Shown in pieces: positions 53,815 through 64,000 of a stretch of DNA of 64,000 nt. The stretch is from positions 26,107,501-26,171,500 of the forward strand of contig JALIGW010000005.1 of assembly GCA_023053685.1 (NCBI GenBank), written 5' to 3'. Both the position numbers and the translations under genes were made by a program. How positions within the stretch are numbered: position 1 is the stretch's first letter; the number at the start of each line of letters is the position of its first letter. Below the pieces are notes generated by a model. It made no database searches. It worked only from the letters and a program-made list of their open reading frames with translations, and was not told the origin of the DNA. This DNA is from Diadophis punctatus similis (Eukaryota; Chordata; Lepidosauria; Squamata; Dipsadidae).

Positions 53815-54865
53815 GAAATTATAATTTTTATTTTTTTGTAATTCAGTCTCTTCTTTCGGGATCAAAGTTATAAATGCTTCTGTCCATGAATCCGGTATCT
53901 TAGCTTCTAATATTAGTTCATTATAAAGTTCCAACATTACAATTCCTAACGTTTCTTCAAATGTTTTATACACCGCTGTTGGTAACCCATCTGGCCCTGG
54001 TGCTTTACCATTTTTTTGTCTTTTAATTGCCTCTGTTAATTTCATCATTGTTATTCTTTCTTCTAATAAATTCTTATACTTTTCTGGTATTTTAGGTAAT
54101 TCCATTTCTTCCAAATATTGCTTTATATTCTTTTCAGTAATTTTTTCCTGTTTATAGAAGTCCTTATAATATGTCCATGCTATCTTCTTTTTTTCCTCAT
54201 TTCGATATTGTAAATTCCCTTCATTATCTTCTAATTGTTTAATTCATTTTCTTTCCTTTTCCTTCTTGATCTTGTAGGCTAACCACCTCCCTGGTTTATT
54301 TGCATGTTCAAAAAAGTTTTGTTTAGTTATTTTTATTTTTCTTACCACCTCTTCATTTTCCATCATATTCAATTTATGTGTTTTCAGATCCATCATATTT
54401 TTAATCATTTTATTTTGAGTATCTTTTTGAAGCTCCTTTTCTAGTTTTTTATACTCTTCTTCTAGTTTTTTCTTAACATCTCTTCTTTGTTTATTTCTTT
54501 TACTCATATATGTCATAACCAATCCCCTAATATATGCTTTTGCTGTATCTCATACAATTTGAAGTGAAATATCACTCTTTTTTTTCTTTAAAGAAAAGTT
54601 CCATTTCTTTTTCCATAAATTGTTGACATTCTTTCTGATTCAATATTTCTTGATTTAAAGTCCATCTAGTTTTCTTCTTTTGTCCTTTCCAAATGGTTGT
54701 TTTCGGGTTATGGTCAGCCCATGTACCAGTTTCAATATTTATATTTTGTACATTGGATAGTAAATCTATTGACATCCACAACATGTCTATTCTTGACCAA
54801 GACATGTCTAGAGAAATAAAATGTATGTTGCTTTTTTCGTGGAAACTTCCCCCTCTATGCATCAA
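53815..54865 (-). pseudogene. L1 ORF2 N-terminal part, broken
   Basis: Minus 54865-54572 carries the endonuclease end (SRIDMLWMSIDLL and WADHNPKTTIWKG). 54522-54244 is the basic linker. 54114-53746 begins the RT (KNGKAPGPDGLPTAVYKTF and AFITLIPKEETE). The frames are separated by stops, and the catalytic palm is absent. Confidence 0.83.
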
Positions 54866-55232
54866 ATATATTCAATTCAACTACCATAGTAAAAAATAAT
54901 TTTGGTAATATCTTCCTTTGTATCTTGTTCTTTTTTGTCATCTTATAGTCCAATTCCACCTCTACAATAGCATTAAAATCTCCCATCATGCAGATATTTT
55001 CATAGTCTAATTCAATTATTTTAGTATGTAGCTTAGAATAAAACTTATCTTGGCATCCATTTGGTGCATAAATTGCAACTAATAGTATTTTTTTTGTTCA
55101 TTATTATTTCAACCATCAAGATTTTTCCATCTTCATCTATATATATACATTTCAGATTCATTTTTTTAATGTATAGTACAACTCCTTTTTTACTTTGATC
55201 TGGCAATGCCGAATATAAATCTCCCAGTCTTA

Positions 55233-55473
55233 TTTATTTATTAGTGACATTTATATACCGCCTCACAGTGCAAGCACTCTCTAAGTGGTTTACACCAGTA
55301 AGGAATGTATATTTATATTGCCCCCAACAATCTGGGTCCTCATTTTACCTACCTCGGAAGGATGGAAGGCTGAGTCAACCTTGAGCTGGTGAGATTTGAA
55401 CCGCTGACCTGTGGATCACAGTCAGCTGAAGTGGCCTGCAGTACCCCACTCTAACCGCTGCGCCACCTTGCAC
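55233..55473 (-). mobile_element. Sauria-type SINE, minus strand, in L1
   Basis: A full-length reversed copy: 'tatataccgcctcacagtgc' at the left, 'ctaaccgctgcgccacctt' (tRNA-like head) at the right. It splits the L1 endonuclease 5' region. Confidence 0.9.
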
Positions 55474-55777
55474 ATTTTAATAATTTCTTATGTTGTCGTC
55501 TAATATGTACTTCTTGTAAACATATTATATCCATTTTTAATTTCCTCAATTTATTAAATGTTCTTTCCCTTTTTATAGCCGAATTCAGTCCATTTATGTT
55601 TATCGAAATCGTCTTAATCTCCTCTTCCATGTTTATCTATTTCAGTGCTTTGGCCGATCTCATCAGCCTCACATCTCTTTGCTCTTTTACCTCCATGGCC
55701 GTTGCTCATTCCAATTCTTTCTCTTCTGTCTCTTTGTCCTGTTGACTTACTTGTTGTTTTGTCTCATCTCTACTGTC

Positions 55778-56645
55778 TTATTGGAATCTAACCTCTCTTT
55801 CTCTCATTCTTTCCTCGCTCTGTTCAAAATGTTGTCTGTAAAATATTTTGGCTTTTTCCACTGTATCCAATCTAAATCTCTGTCCGTGCCAAACCACCAT
55901 TATCCCCTCCGGTATCAGCCATCTGAAATTAACACTTCTCTCAATCAGTCTTCTCATCAGAAATTGATATTCTCTTCTCAAATCTCTCACTCTTCTTGGA
56001 ACTTGTTTCAATGCCACAATCTCCTTCTCTTTATATTTAATAGTAAATATATTTCTTAGCTTTTGTAAAATCTCTGTTCTCAGCGCTTTCTTTGTAAATC
56101 TTATATGGACCTCTCTAGGAAGCTTATTTTTCATTGCATATCTATGTGAACTCTATATATTTCATCAATATCATTCAGTATCTTTTCTTTGTTTTCTTCC
56201 ATCACTTCTGCCAAAATTTCTGCCATTATCTCAGCCAGATTTTCTCCCCTCTCCTCTATCATGTTTTGAAATCATAAATAATATTCAGAACGATCGATTT
56301 CTAAAGTTATAATTGTTCTTCCTGCCTTTTATCTGATTCTGTAAGTTGATCATCCAGTTCCTCCATCTTCTTCTCGGTTGCTTCAACTTTCTGCAAACGT
56401 TCATTTTTTTCCATCAATCCCTTCACTTCTTTCACTTCTTCTTCCACCTTACCAATACTTTCTTCCACCTTGCCAATACTTTCTTTAAGGCTTTCTTTTA
56501 GGTCTGCATGTAAAGCTTGCATCAAGTTCTTTAATTCCATAGTATTGGACTTATCTGCTTGCGCTGAAGTATCTGTCGCTTTCTGCCCTGGACTTTGCAT
56601 TGTTGAAATGGTTGCTGATGTCGAATGCAGTGGTATCTTCTTCAT
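55778..56645 (-). pseudogene. L1 ORF1, broken
   Basis: Minus 56645-56307 is a Gln/Ala-rich start followed by coiled-coil heptads with a repeated ESIGKVEE unit. 56134-55778 is the RNA-binding C-terminal domain (PREVHIRFTKKALRTEIL and FRWLIPEGIMVVWHGQRFRL). A frameshift near 56140-56300 separates them. Confidence 0.83.
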
Positions 56646-57770
56646 CTTTGTCCATTCTTATATTCCAAATATTTTGTAATCCAATAAAAAGCGGGAGTAG
56701 TAGAAGAAGAGAGAAAAAATAAAAAAGATAAAAAAAGATAAAAAAATAAAAATAAATTTCAATATATTCCAATGAGAAGAACAGGGAAATTTAAAAAGCA
56801 AAGAAAATAAAAGAAAGAGGAAAAAAATGCTAAAAATATGCAAATTATAAAAATCCCCTTTAAATATAAACAATATAAAAAATAAGAATAGTCCAATTGT
56901 CTGATAATCCAATTATAAATACGAGAAGGGAGAAAACAACAACTTCTGAACCAATACCCAGACAGAAAAAAAAGAAAAAAGAAAAAACCCAAGAAAAATC
57001 AAGAAAAATGTATCTTCAAAATTCCAATCCAAAAATACAAAACAGTATTTATATCCAAAATTAAAATGGGTAAAAAAGAAAGAGTTAAAAGAAAAAAAGA
57101 GAAAAAAATAAAGAAAACAGTGCCCAAAATTTGTTACTCCAAAAAAGAAGAGGCTTATTCTATTACTCTTATGGCTCTTCCTGCCTTAATCCATCCAGCA
57201 AAGTTCAAAAAGGGAAAGAGCAGTTTGTTCCAAAACAAAAAATATACCAAACCAAAACAACGCTTATCCACCTAGAAGACTCAATATTGTCTTTATATGT
57301 CTCTTTCTTATCAGACCAAAACAAAAAAAAAAGAAAAAGAAAAAAGCCTTCAGCTGTGCTTCAAGGTTATAATATACTAACTTTTGTCACTAGATGGCAC
57401 TGTGACCCAACCAATGATTCCAATAGTCCAGCACAACTTACTTTAAATATATAAATGTAAAAAAATGAGGAGAGACAGTAATCATGTGTATATATATTTA
57501 TATATATATATATATAAATTTCCTCAGGCACTTAGACACTATTGACCCAAGTCCATGTCAAAAAGTGGCTCCATAGCAAATCTTTCTCCTTATTCCAATA
57601 ATTAATCAAGCCTTTTTTCCGCGTTCTGCTCTCCCCGCCGCTAAGATCTAGACAGGGAGCAGCTTAAAAGGAAAAAGCCGCTCCCCCCTTTCTGCGGCTA
57701 CACTCCAATAGCTTTTTCAGTCTTCACACTCATTCCAGCTATCTCCTCTCTCAAATCTTAACCAGATTAA

Positions 57771-58691
57771 TCACTTAAAACATTGTCTCACCCAGATGAC
57801 TTCACTTCTTCTTCTTCTGTATGTTTGGCCTTTCAATTCTTTCCCATATTCATTTGGACTTCTATATGGTTTATTTCTTATGTCTGGAGTGACTGGTTTC
57901 TGGAAACTCTCTTCATATGCCTGCATCATAGAATCTGCCCACAGCGCTGCCTCTTCTACTCTTTGAAATTGCTTGTCAGGGACTAGCCACTTGATTTGCC
58001 CTGGGAGAAGCTCATACAAGCGTTCTAGGGCTAATAATTCTTGTAATTGTTCTAGACTTCCCACCTTAGCTTCCCTGAGCCAATCCATTAAATGTTTCTT
58101 TATTCTGGAGGCCACTTGAGCATATGTCTCTCTCCCTTTTCTGTACACTGACCTAAAAGCCTTTCTGTAATGTTCAGAAGTCAGCCTGAACCTCTGTTTA
58201 ATCACTTCTTTAAAGCGTGTGTATGACATAGCATCTTCATCACTTAAACTGGAATATATTTCTAGAAGTTTTCCGGCTAATCTGGGCCTCAAATACCCCA
58301 TTTGTTTCTCCTCAGGCACACTCAGTTCTAAGCAAGTCCTTTCAAAAGCAGATATAAACGATTGCACATCATCTCCTGGAGAATACTGAGGAAATCTTTT
58401 CATGTCAATCTTTTCATGGCTACTTGTTCCTTCAGATCCTTGTTCTACCTGTGACATTTTTAATTTCGCCATAGCCAATTCATGTTCAAAGGCTTCTTTC
58501 TGCATCCTAGCCTGCATCTCCCTTTCTTCCCTTTCTTGCTCTCTGGAAAATTCCATTTCTCTTATATCCCGTTCATGGCTTAACTTAATCCTCAAAAGTT
58601 CAGCTTCCAAGTTTACATCTGACATGGGCTCATCAACCTGTGGCCCTTCACCCCCAGCTGACTGTATCTGTCTTCTAGTTCTTGTTTCCAT
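57771..58691 (-). CDS. Ty3/Gypsy-type gag with SCAN-like capsid region
   Basis: An open 306-codon frame. Residues 1-30 are polar. About 30-90 is a charged helical, probably coiled-coil region rich in Glu and Arg. About 95-190 is a retrotransposon Gag capsid N-terminal region (a 'GDDVQSFISAFERTC' type block). About 170-255 matches the fold signature of the SCAN domain (FRSVYRKGRETY, LLALERLYELLPGQ). SCAN domains of vertebrate zinc-finger genes are thought to derive from Gmr1-like Gypsy Gag. The C-terminal tail is basic and ends before any zinc knuckle or protease, so it is truncated or frameshifted. Neither adjacent pol nor a matching pair of LTRs is visible. The ORF is unusually intact for this neighbourhood. 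Confidence 0.75.
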   Translation of the reverse strand: METRTRRQIQSAGGEGPQVDEPMSDVNLEAELLRIKLSHERDIREMEFSREQEREEREMQARMQKEAFEHELAMAKLKMSQVEQGSEGTSSHEKIDMKRFPQYSPGDDVQSFISAFERTCLELSVPEEKQMGYLRPRLAGKLLEIYSSLSDEDAMSYTRFKEVIKQRFRLTSEHYRKAFRSVYRKGRETYAQVASRIKKHLMDWLREAKVGSLEQLQELLALERLYELLPGQIKWLVPDKQFQRVEEAALWADSMMQAYEESFQKPVTPDIRNKPYRSPNEYGKELKGQTYRRRRSEVIWVRQCFK

Positions 58692-58991
58692 TTTTTTTTA
58701 TTAAGGTTTTAAAATGACAAGCCTCTTTCCTCAATCTGTGAGCTCCTTTTTATATTATATATATATAGTCTTTCTTTTATTTTATTTTCACAGTGATACG
58801 ATTGTCTCCCTTACAATACCACTTAAACTTTTACCTCAGAGAGGATCAATCTACACCTTTCAAACTGAATTTTGACTCCACTCGAACTCGCACCCTGAGT
58901 CCTTCGTGGATTAACACAAGGCTTTCAATGTCCTGCGATGGCTGTCCCAGCTAATGGCGACTCTGGTCGCCTCTCATCAGCTGATGGTCGG
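58692..58991 (-). other. Leader region upstream of the gag ORF
   Basis: About 300 bp before the gag start on the minus strand. No tRNA-complementary primer site was recognised. The solo LTR was inserted at its outer side. Confidence 0.35.
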
Positions 58992-59513
58992 TGTGAGAAA
59001 TGAATTTATTTTTGTTAAAAATGACATGTAAAAAGAACCATAGTGCAACCATTTTGAATGAATTTGTAATGAAAATAATGATGTATGACAAAATGTATTT
59101 TATGGATGTCAGCTCATTTTCACTGATAACAGGATATGTTTTTTACCAATTTTGTGGGAACAGAGAGAGGAAATGTTTGTTTTTCTCTTTTGTTATGAAG
59201 GGAATGAGATAATGGGAATGCACAGGTTCACACAGACAGAGAGGAAGTGTGGAGCTGTCAGAATGATGAATCTGTTTTTTTCCTATGCTGGGTATTTTTC
59301 CTATGTTACATAATGAGGGTTGGATGATATGATGTGAGGAGAATGGGAGGAGTAAGGTGGAGTCATGTTTTGTATAAATCCATGTATCTGGATAGTGACG
59401 GGGTCTCTATTTTGTGTCAGGGATTCTGACCTGTAGAGGCCCTTTGATCAAAGAATAAAAATCTGTATATATTGTTCATTAATCTGGATTCCTGCTTAAT
59501 TATTTTTCTCACA
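58992..59513 (+). mobile_element. Solo LTR with 5-bp target duplication
   Basis: It begins tgtgagaaa and ends tttctcaca, a 9-bp perfect inverted terminal pair with TG...CA. The 5-bp gtcgg lies on both sides (58987-58991, 59514-59518). In the plus direction it has a TATA-like gtataaatcc near 59371 and an aataaa signal near 59453, the order expected of an LTR. The flanking duplication means both ends face host DNA, so the internal region was lost by recombination. The alternative, that it is the 5' LTR of the minus-strand gag, needs the duplication to be chance. Confidence 0.82.
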
Positions 59514-60339
59514 GTCGGGAGGCTGCTGACGGCTCCCTGGGGGGTCTGCAATACCCCCGGTCTGCCGTTCAGTGCCTCCCTTGTTCCCCACTCCTCCAGA
59601 GCAGTTCTGATCCGATTTCGGATCCCCAATCAGCTGCGATAGAGTTTTCTTATTCTTAGACTAGTCCTCAGTGTTTGAGCCTGCCTTATCTAAGTTTCCT
59701 GGTAAAGTACATGGAAAAATCCCATTGTGGGAAATTCCACTTAGGGTTAAGTCACCATAAATTTGTAGAGCAAAATGGACATTATGAATGGATTCTGAGA
59801 TCTCGGTTATGCTTAGGAGGGTGCTCCTTATCTAGGATCCCTGGTAAAATACACAGGAAAATCCAATTGCGGGAACTTCCACTTAGGGTTAGGGTTCCAG
59901 TTAAATTAAGGGTTAGGATTAGGATTAGGGTTACATGGGGAAATCCCATTGTGGGAAATTTCACTTAGGGTTAGGGTTAACTCAATATAAGTTCAGAGAG
60001 CAAAATACACATTACCAATGGATTTGGAGAGATTGGTTATGTATAGGATGGTGCTCACTTTGAGCCTGCCTTATCTAGGATTCCTGGCAAAATAAATGGG
60101 AAAATTCAATTGCGAGAAATTCCACTTAGGGTTAGGGTTAGGTGATAATAAATTTGGAGAGCAAAATAGATATTACCAATGGATTCAGAGAGCTTTCTTA
60201 TGCTTATGATGGTCCGCAATGTTTGAGCGTGCCTTATCTAGGATTCCTGGTAAAATACATGGAAAAATCCCATTACGGGAAATTCCACTTATGGTTAGTG
60301 TTAGCTCACTATAAATTTGGAGAGCAAAATGCACATTAC

Positions 60340-60504
60340 CAGCGGTGGGTTGTTCCCGGTTCGGACCGGTTCTTAGAACCGGTAGCGCTGGCAGCAGGAG
60401 GCTCCGCCCACCCACCCAGGACGCTTCTGTGCATGCACAGAAGCATTACGTGCGCACAAGCGCGCGCACAAACCAGTGATAAAATATTTTACAACCCACC
60501 ACTG
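60340..60504. mobile_element. hAT MITE in the satellite (CAGCGGTGGG)
   Basis: A 165-bp element with ends cagcggtgggttgt and acaacccaccactg. A perfect 8-bp duplication, cacattac, lies at 60332-60339 and 60505-60512. Same family as 2843 and 3785. Confidence 0.93.
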
Positions 60505-60626
60505 CACATTACCAACGGATTTGGAGAGCTTGGTTATGTTCAGGAGGGTGCTCACTGTTTGAGCCTGCCTTATCTAGGTTTCCTGGTAAAATACATGGGA
60601 AAATCCAACTGGGGAAAATTTCACTT

Positions 60627-60800
60627 AGGGGTAGGGTTAGGGGTTAGGGTTAAATTACAGTTAGGGTTAGGGGTTCAGGTTAGGTTAAGGTTAGGGTTAG
60701 GGTTAGGGTTAGATTAAGGTTAGGGTTAGGGTTAGATTAAAGTTAGGGTTAGGGTTAGATTAAGGTTAGGGTTAGGGTTAGATTAAGGTTAGGGTTAGGT
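60627..60800 (+). repeat. Interstitial telomeric sequence, degenerate (TTAGGG)n
   Basis: About 170 bp of TTAGGG mixed with the variants TTAGATTAAGG and TTAGGGG. A 'ttagattaaggttagggttaggg' higher-order period repeats four times. The G-rich strand is the plus strand. Confidence 0.93.
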
Positions 60801-61017
60801 CATCATAAATTCAGAGAGCAAAATATACATTACCCACGGATTCCTAGAACTTGGTTATTTTTAGATGGGTGCTCACTGTCTGAGCCTGCATTATCTAGGT
60901 TTCCTGGTAAAATGCATGGGAAAATCCTATTGCAGGAAATTCTAGTTAGGGTTAGGGTTTGGTCACCATGAATTTGAAGATCAAATTAGACATTAGGCAT
61001 TAGTCAGAGTGCCTGGG

Positions 61018-61136
61018 TATGCTTAGTGTTAGTGTTAGTGTTAGGGGTAGGGGTAGGAGTAGGGGTAGGGGTAGGGGTGGTTTAGGTTAGTGTTAGTGTT
61101 AGTGTTAGAGGTAGGGGTAGGGGTAAGGGTAGAGGT
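61018..61136 (+). repeat. Variant telomere-like array
   Basis: TTAGTG and TAGGGG hexamer runs repeated in two blocks, a derivative of the satellite's telomeric segment. Confidence 0.85.
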
Positions 61137-61497
61137 CACGGGTGGGTTCTAACTTATGTCGCTGCTGGTTCGCTTCCACCTGCGCCGTGTGGGTGCGCCT
61201 CATGGGGGGGGCGCACATGCGCAGTGCCAAAAAATCTGAAAAAAATAAAACATTTTTAAAAAGCCAAAAACAAGATGGCGACCACATGCACAGTGCCAGA
61301 AACTCGGCTTCTGTGCATGCTCAAAAGAAAAAATAAATTTAAATTTAAAAAAAAAAATTAAAATTTTTTTTTTAAAAAGGTGGCGGTGCCTACGGACCAG
61401 CACTGCCCAAACCGGGTTGGTGATGTCATTGTGACATCACCAACAGGTCACTACCAGTTTGGGCAAACCGGTCCGAACCGGGAGGAACCCACCCCTG
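61137..61497. mobile_element. hAT MITE in the telomere-like array
   Basis: A 361-bp element with ends cacgggtgggttc and ggaacccacccctg. A perfect 8-bp duplication, gtagaggt, lies at 61129-61136 and 61498-61505. The interior has 'gcgcatgcgcagtgcc'-like motifs and an A-rich centre. Confidence 0.9.
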
Positions 61498-61560
61498 GTA
61501 GAGGTAGTCACCATAAATTTGGAGAGCAAAATAATGGTTAAGAATGGATTCAGAGAACTT

Positions 61561-61964
61561 TTTCATGCTTAGAAGGGTCAGCACTGTTGGAGCAACTTAC
61601 AAATACGAAAAGCCAATAAAACCCTGAAAAATAAATATTCCTAACAACAGTATCAATTACAATTTTGAAAAATGGGGAGGAAGTCATTTTGTAACTTTCA
61701 TTTTACTTTTTCCTGCCTGGAAGTTTGGTCCCCTCTAGTGTCCCATTACTGTATTTACAAAGTTTCTATTTTCTATTTTATGTTATTTTCAACTTTCAGA
61801 CAATGATCTCATTCCTAATAAACAAAACAACTTGTGTTTTGTTTAATCAATTTTTCAAAAGATGTAAAATTTAAAATTCATCTGGTCCGTTAATCCTTTA
61901 AAAACTTTCTTAGATTAACTTCTTACTTAACTTTTTTGCCATTTGCAGGAATTATGCATGTCTT
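61561..61964. other. Unassigned sequence
   Basis: A last satellite trace fades by about 61600. The rest is AT-rich with no feature seen. Confidence 0.4.
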
Positions 61965-62785
61965 GTTTAATGTAAAGAAGGACTGGGGGTGGCATGATAG
62001 CAGTGTTCCAATTTCTAAGGGGCTGCCGCAAAGAAGAGGGAGGTCAACCTATCCTCCAAAGCACCTGAAGGCAAGACAGAAAGCAATGGATGGAAACTAA
62101 GCAAGGAGATAACCAATCTAGGAATAAGAGAAATTTCCTGATAGTAAGAATGATTAATCAATGAAATGGCTTGCCTTCAGAAGTTGTGGGTGCTCCATCA
62201 TTAGGTTTTTAAGAGGAGATTGGACAATTGGACAACAATTTGTTTGAAATGGTATAGGGCCGTGATACCTATGGCATGTGTGCCACAGGTGGCACGTGGA
62301 GCCATATCTGGGGGCACATGAGGCGTTGCTCTATATCAGCTCCAGTGCGCATGTACGCACTGGCCAGCTGATTTTCAGCTTGGGGAAAGGCTGTTTTCAC
62401 CCTCCCCAGGCTTCAGGAGGCTTCCCTGAAGCCTCCGGAGTGCAAAAAACGGCCCAACAGGTAAACCAGAAGTTCAGAAAAATGGACTTCTGGTTTGCCC
62501 ATTGGGCCATTTTTCGCACTCTGGAGGCTTCAGGGAAGCCTGAGGGTGAAAAGCGGCCCAACGGGGGGTGGGCGCATGTGCGGGGATGCATGCATGTGCA
62601 GCGTGGCGCGCGTGAGGGGGATGTGTGTCAACACATGCATGCACTAGGGCGCATGCGCACTTCCATTTTTGGCACGCAAGAAGAAAAAGGTTTGCCATCA
62701 CTGATATAGGGTCTTTTGTTTAAGCAAGGGGTTGGACTAGAAGATCTCTAAGATCCCTTCCAACTCTGTTAGTTTTATCTTTTTT
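61965..62785 (+). mobile_element. CR1 3' end, plus strand, with hAT insertion
   Basis: 'gtaaagaaggactgggggtgg' through 'gcttgccttcagaagttgtgg' and 'gaaatggtataggg', resuming at 62704 'atatagggtcttttg' to 'ccttccaactctgttag'. It is split by the element at 62260-62703. Confidence 0.88.
62260..62703. mobile_element. SPIN-like hAT MITE inside CR1
   Basis: A 444-bp element from ccgtgatacctatggcatgtg to ggtttgccatcactg. The flanks gtataggg (62252-62259) and atataggg (62704-62711) differ at one base and both have TA at the centre. Inverted 'cttcagg' blocks fill the interior. Confidence 0.88.
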
Positions 62786-62812
62786 TAAGTTCTTTAAACT
62801 GCTAGTTAGCAT

Positions 62813-63030
<218 letters not shown>

Positions 63031-64000
63031 AAAAAGCAGATTAAAATACAATTAAAAATTACAGTCGTCCACCATTCATGGGCCGACCCCGATCTCACCA
63101 GAGGTTATTCTATTTTGGGAGGCAGTTTTACTTACCAGGTTTTTTTTTCAAAGTTATTGTTTGAAAGACCTTTTTAAACTAAAAATAATAGTAAATCAAA
63201 ATGTGATTAGTAAGTGAAGTGGATGAACCTAGTGTCCTTAAAGGCTTCACCTCAGTTGAGAGCTTGAGAACGCGTGGAAACCATTGTCCTGAACTCTTCT
63301 TGCAAGGAGCAGATGTCCAGAGCACAATTAGGCCATTTTTTCAGGTCTTGCACTTTGTGTTTATTTCAGCTTCTGCCAACCACCAAGAATGTTGCAGTAA
63401 TGCAGTGATTGCTGAAGAGAGCAAGGCAGACATTTTAACCCTTTTGGGACAGATTTTGTTTTCTTTTTACAACCCTGTAATCCCTTTTTATTAGGGCAGA
63501 ATAGGGATGACTGAATGGAAATGAGGGTTTACTGGTTTACTTCCTGACACCTACATGGTATCAGAGCAGATATTTTCTCTTTGTGGCTTGATAAACATCT
63601 GTCACTGCCTAGGATTGAACTCTCAACCTCCTGAGTTTTAGGCGAGCATCTTCACCTCTAGGCCACTGTGCTGCTCCCTTTTGAAAAAGATGAATTGGTT
63701 TCGAAAAAACAGTTGAAAACCTGGACTATAGTTAAGAAACAGCAACTTGCAAGTCAGTGATGGTGGATCTTAGGATGCCAAGTCCTGATTTAGAGACAGA
63801 ATTGTGGATGTGATGTGTGTGCGTGTGTGTGTGTGTGTCTGTGTGTCTGTGTCTGTGTCTTTCTTTTCTGAAGGGCAGAGCAAGCGTAGGTGTTGTTTAC
63901 TCAGTTTCTCTTTAAAGATAAAAACATTTATACTTCATTTTTAAAATGTCCATCTATGAGTTCATTGACCTGAACCGGATCTTTGGTTTCACACAAAGGA
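63031..64000. other. Right-end sequence, no gene seen
   Basis: A tRNA-like block in reverse ('ggattgaactctcaacctcc' to 'ctaggccactgtgctgctc', 63612-63677) suggests an old tRNA-derived SINE. (GT)n lies at about 63815-63860. The frame 63219-63494 (91 codons) has no recognisable domain. Confidence 0.45.

Larger units (their letters stand above)
53815..57770 (-). mobile_element. L1 LINE, 3'-deleted, minus strand
   Basis: ORF2 begins inside the RT and runs to the right through the endonuclease, then ORF1 and a 5' UTR-like region with a GC-rich block (57610-57710). The 3' two thirds of ORF2 and the tail are missing, which is unusual for L1, since it normally loses its 5' end. A SINE sits within it (55233-55473). 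The 5' limit is uncertain. Confidence 0.8.
59655..61560. repeat. Satellite of about 160 bp with telomeric repeats
   Basis: Units start with forms of 'gtttgagcctgccttatcta' at about 59673, 59826, 60058, 60219, 60557 and 60879. Each carries 'cctggtaaaatacatgggaa', 'cccattgtgggaaattccac' and 'ttagggttaggg'. After removing the MITE (60340-60504 plus its duplication) the 60219-60557 spacing is 165 bp. Longer spacings come from expanded TTAGGG-like tracts. Partial units continue at both ends. Confidence 0.9.

Overview
The window is vertebrate nuclear DNA, most probably from a squamate reptile and likely a snake. The grounds are what I recognise in the repeats: tRNA-derived SINEs of the Sauria type (3' end in GCTATT repeats), CR1 3' ends on both strands, L2-group LINEs with (AAAT)n tails, a CR1/Rex1-type LINE whose 3' tail runs into (ATTCT)n (the class reported to seed pentanucleotide microsatellites in snakes), squamate-style L1s, and many hAT and mariner MITEs. 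There is no bacterial or compact-genome gene structure. Most open reading frames are repeat-derived or chance.

The one host gene I can support lies on the minus strand, from about 40.65 kb down to at least 7.34 kb, and probably continues past the left edge. Read 5' to 3' it has a signal-peptide exon (40611-40647), a threonine-rich exon (36739-36813), a group B SRCR exon C (27432-27740), a 21-nt microexon (25727-25747), a 42-nt linker exon (24696-24737), SRCR exon B (21202-21510), a second 21-nt microexon (17969-17989), a second 42-nt linker exon (16185-16226), SRCR exon A (14555-14863), then two further microexons (9592-9612 and 7338-7364). The signal-peptide exon ends in phase 1 and every other exon is phase 1-1, so any of them can be skipped or duplicated without a frameshift. 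The layout matches DMBT1-like secreted scavenger-receptor mucins, in which SRCR domains alternate with short Thr/Ser/Pro linkers.

The central part is a tandem duplication: 14555-21201 and 21202-27431 are two near-identical SRCR-exon-plus-intron units. After duplicating, they acquired different L2 insertions (18071-19605 in one, 22628-24484 in the other). One also lost about 740 bp between two inverted SINEs. A smaller duplication (7149-7778 and 7779-10010) doubled a linker microexon.

From 28 to 41 kb the gene's first introns are full of LINE pieces and microsatellites. They also hold a 2.2-kb foldback element (33345-35546) with two 786-bp GC-rich arms, set between (TA)n arrays. From 41 to 58 kb there are two minus-strand L1s, CR1 and Rex1-like tails, pentanucleotide microsatellites, a Ty3/Gypsy integrase scrap and a Gypsy gag ORF with a SCAN-like capsid region. 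From 59 to 61.6 kb there is a solo LTR with a 5-bp target duplication, then a satellite with a period near 160 bp that carries interstitial telomeric repeats and two MITEs. The right end holds a CR1 with a nested hAT element and an L2 tail. The remaining sequence is AT-rich and shows me no gene.
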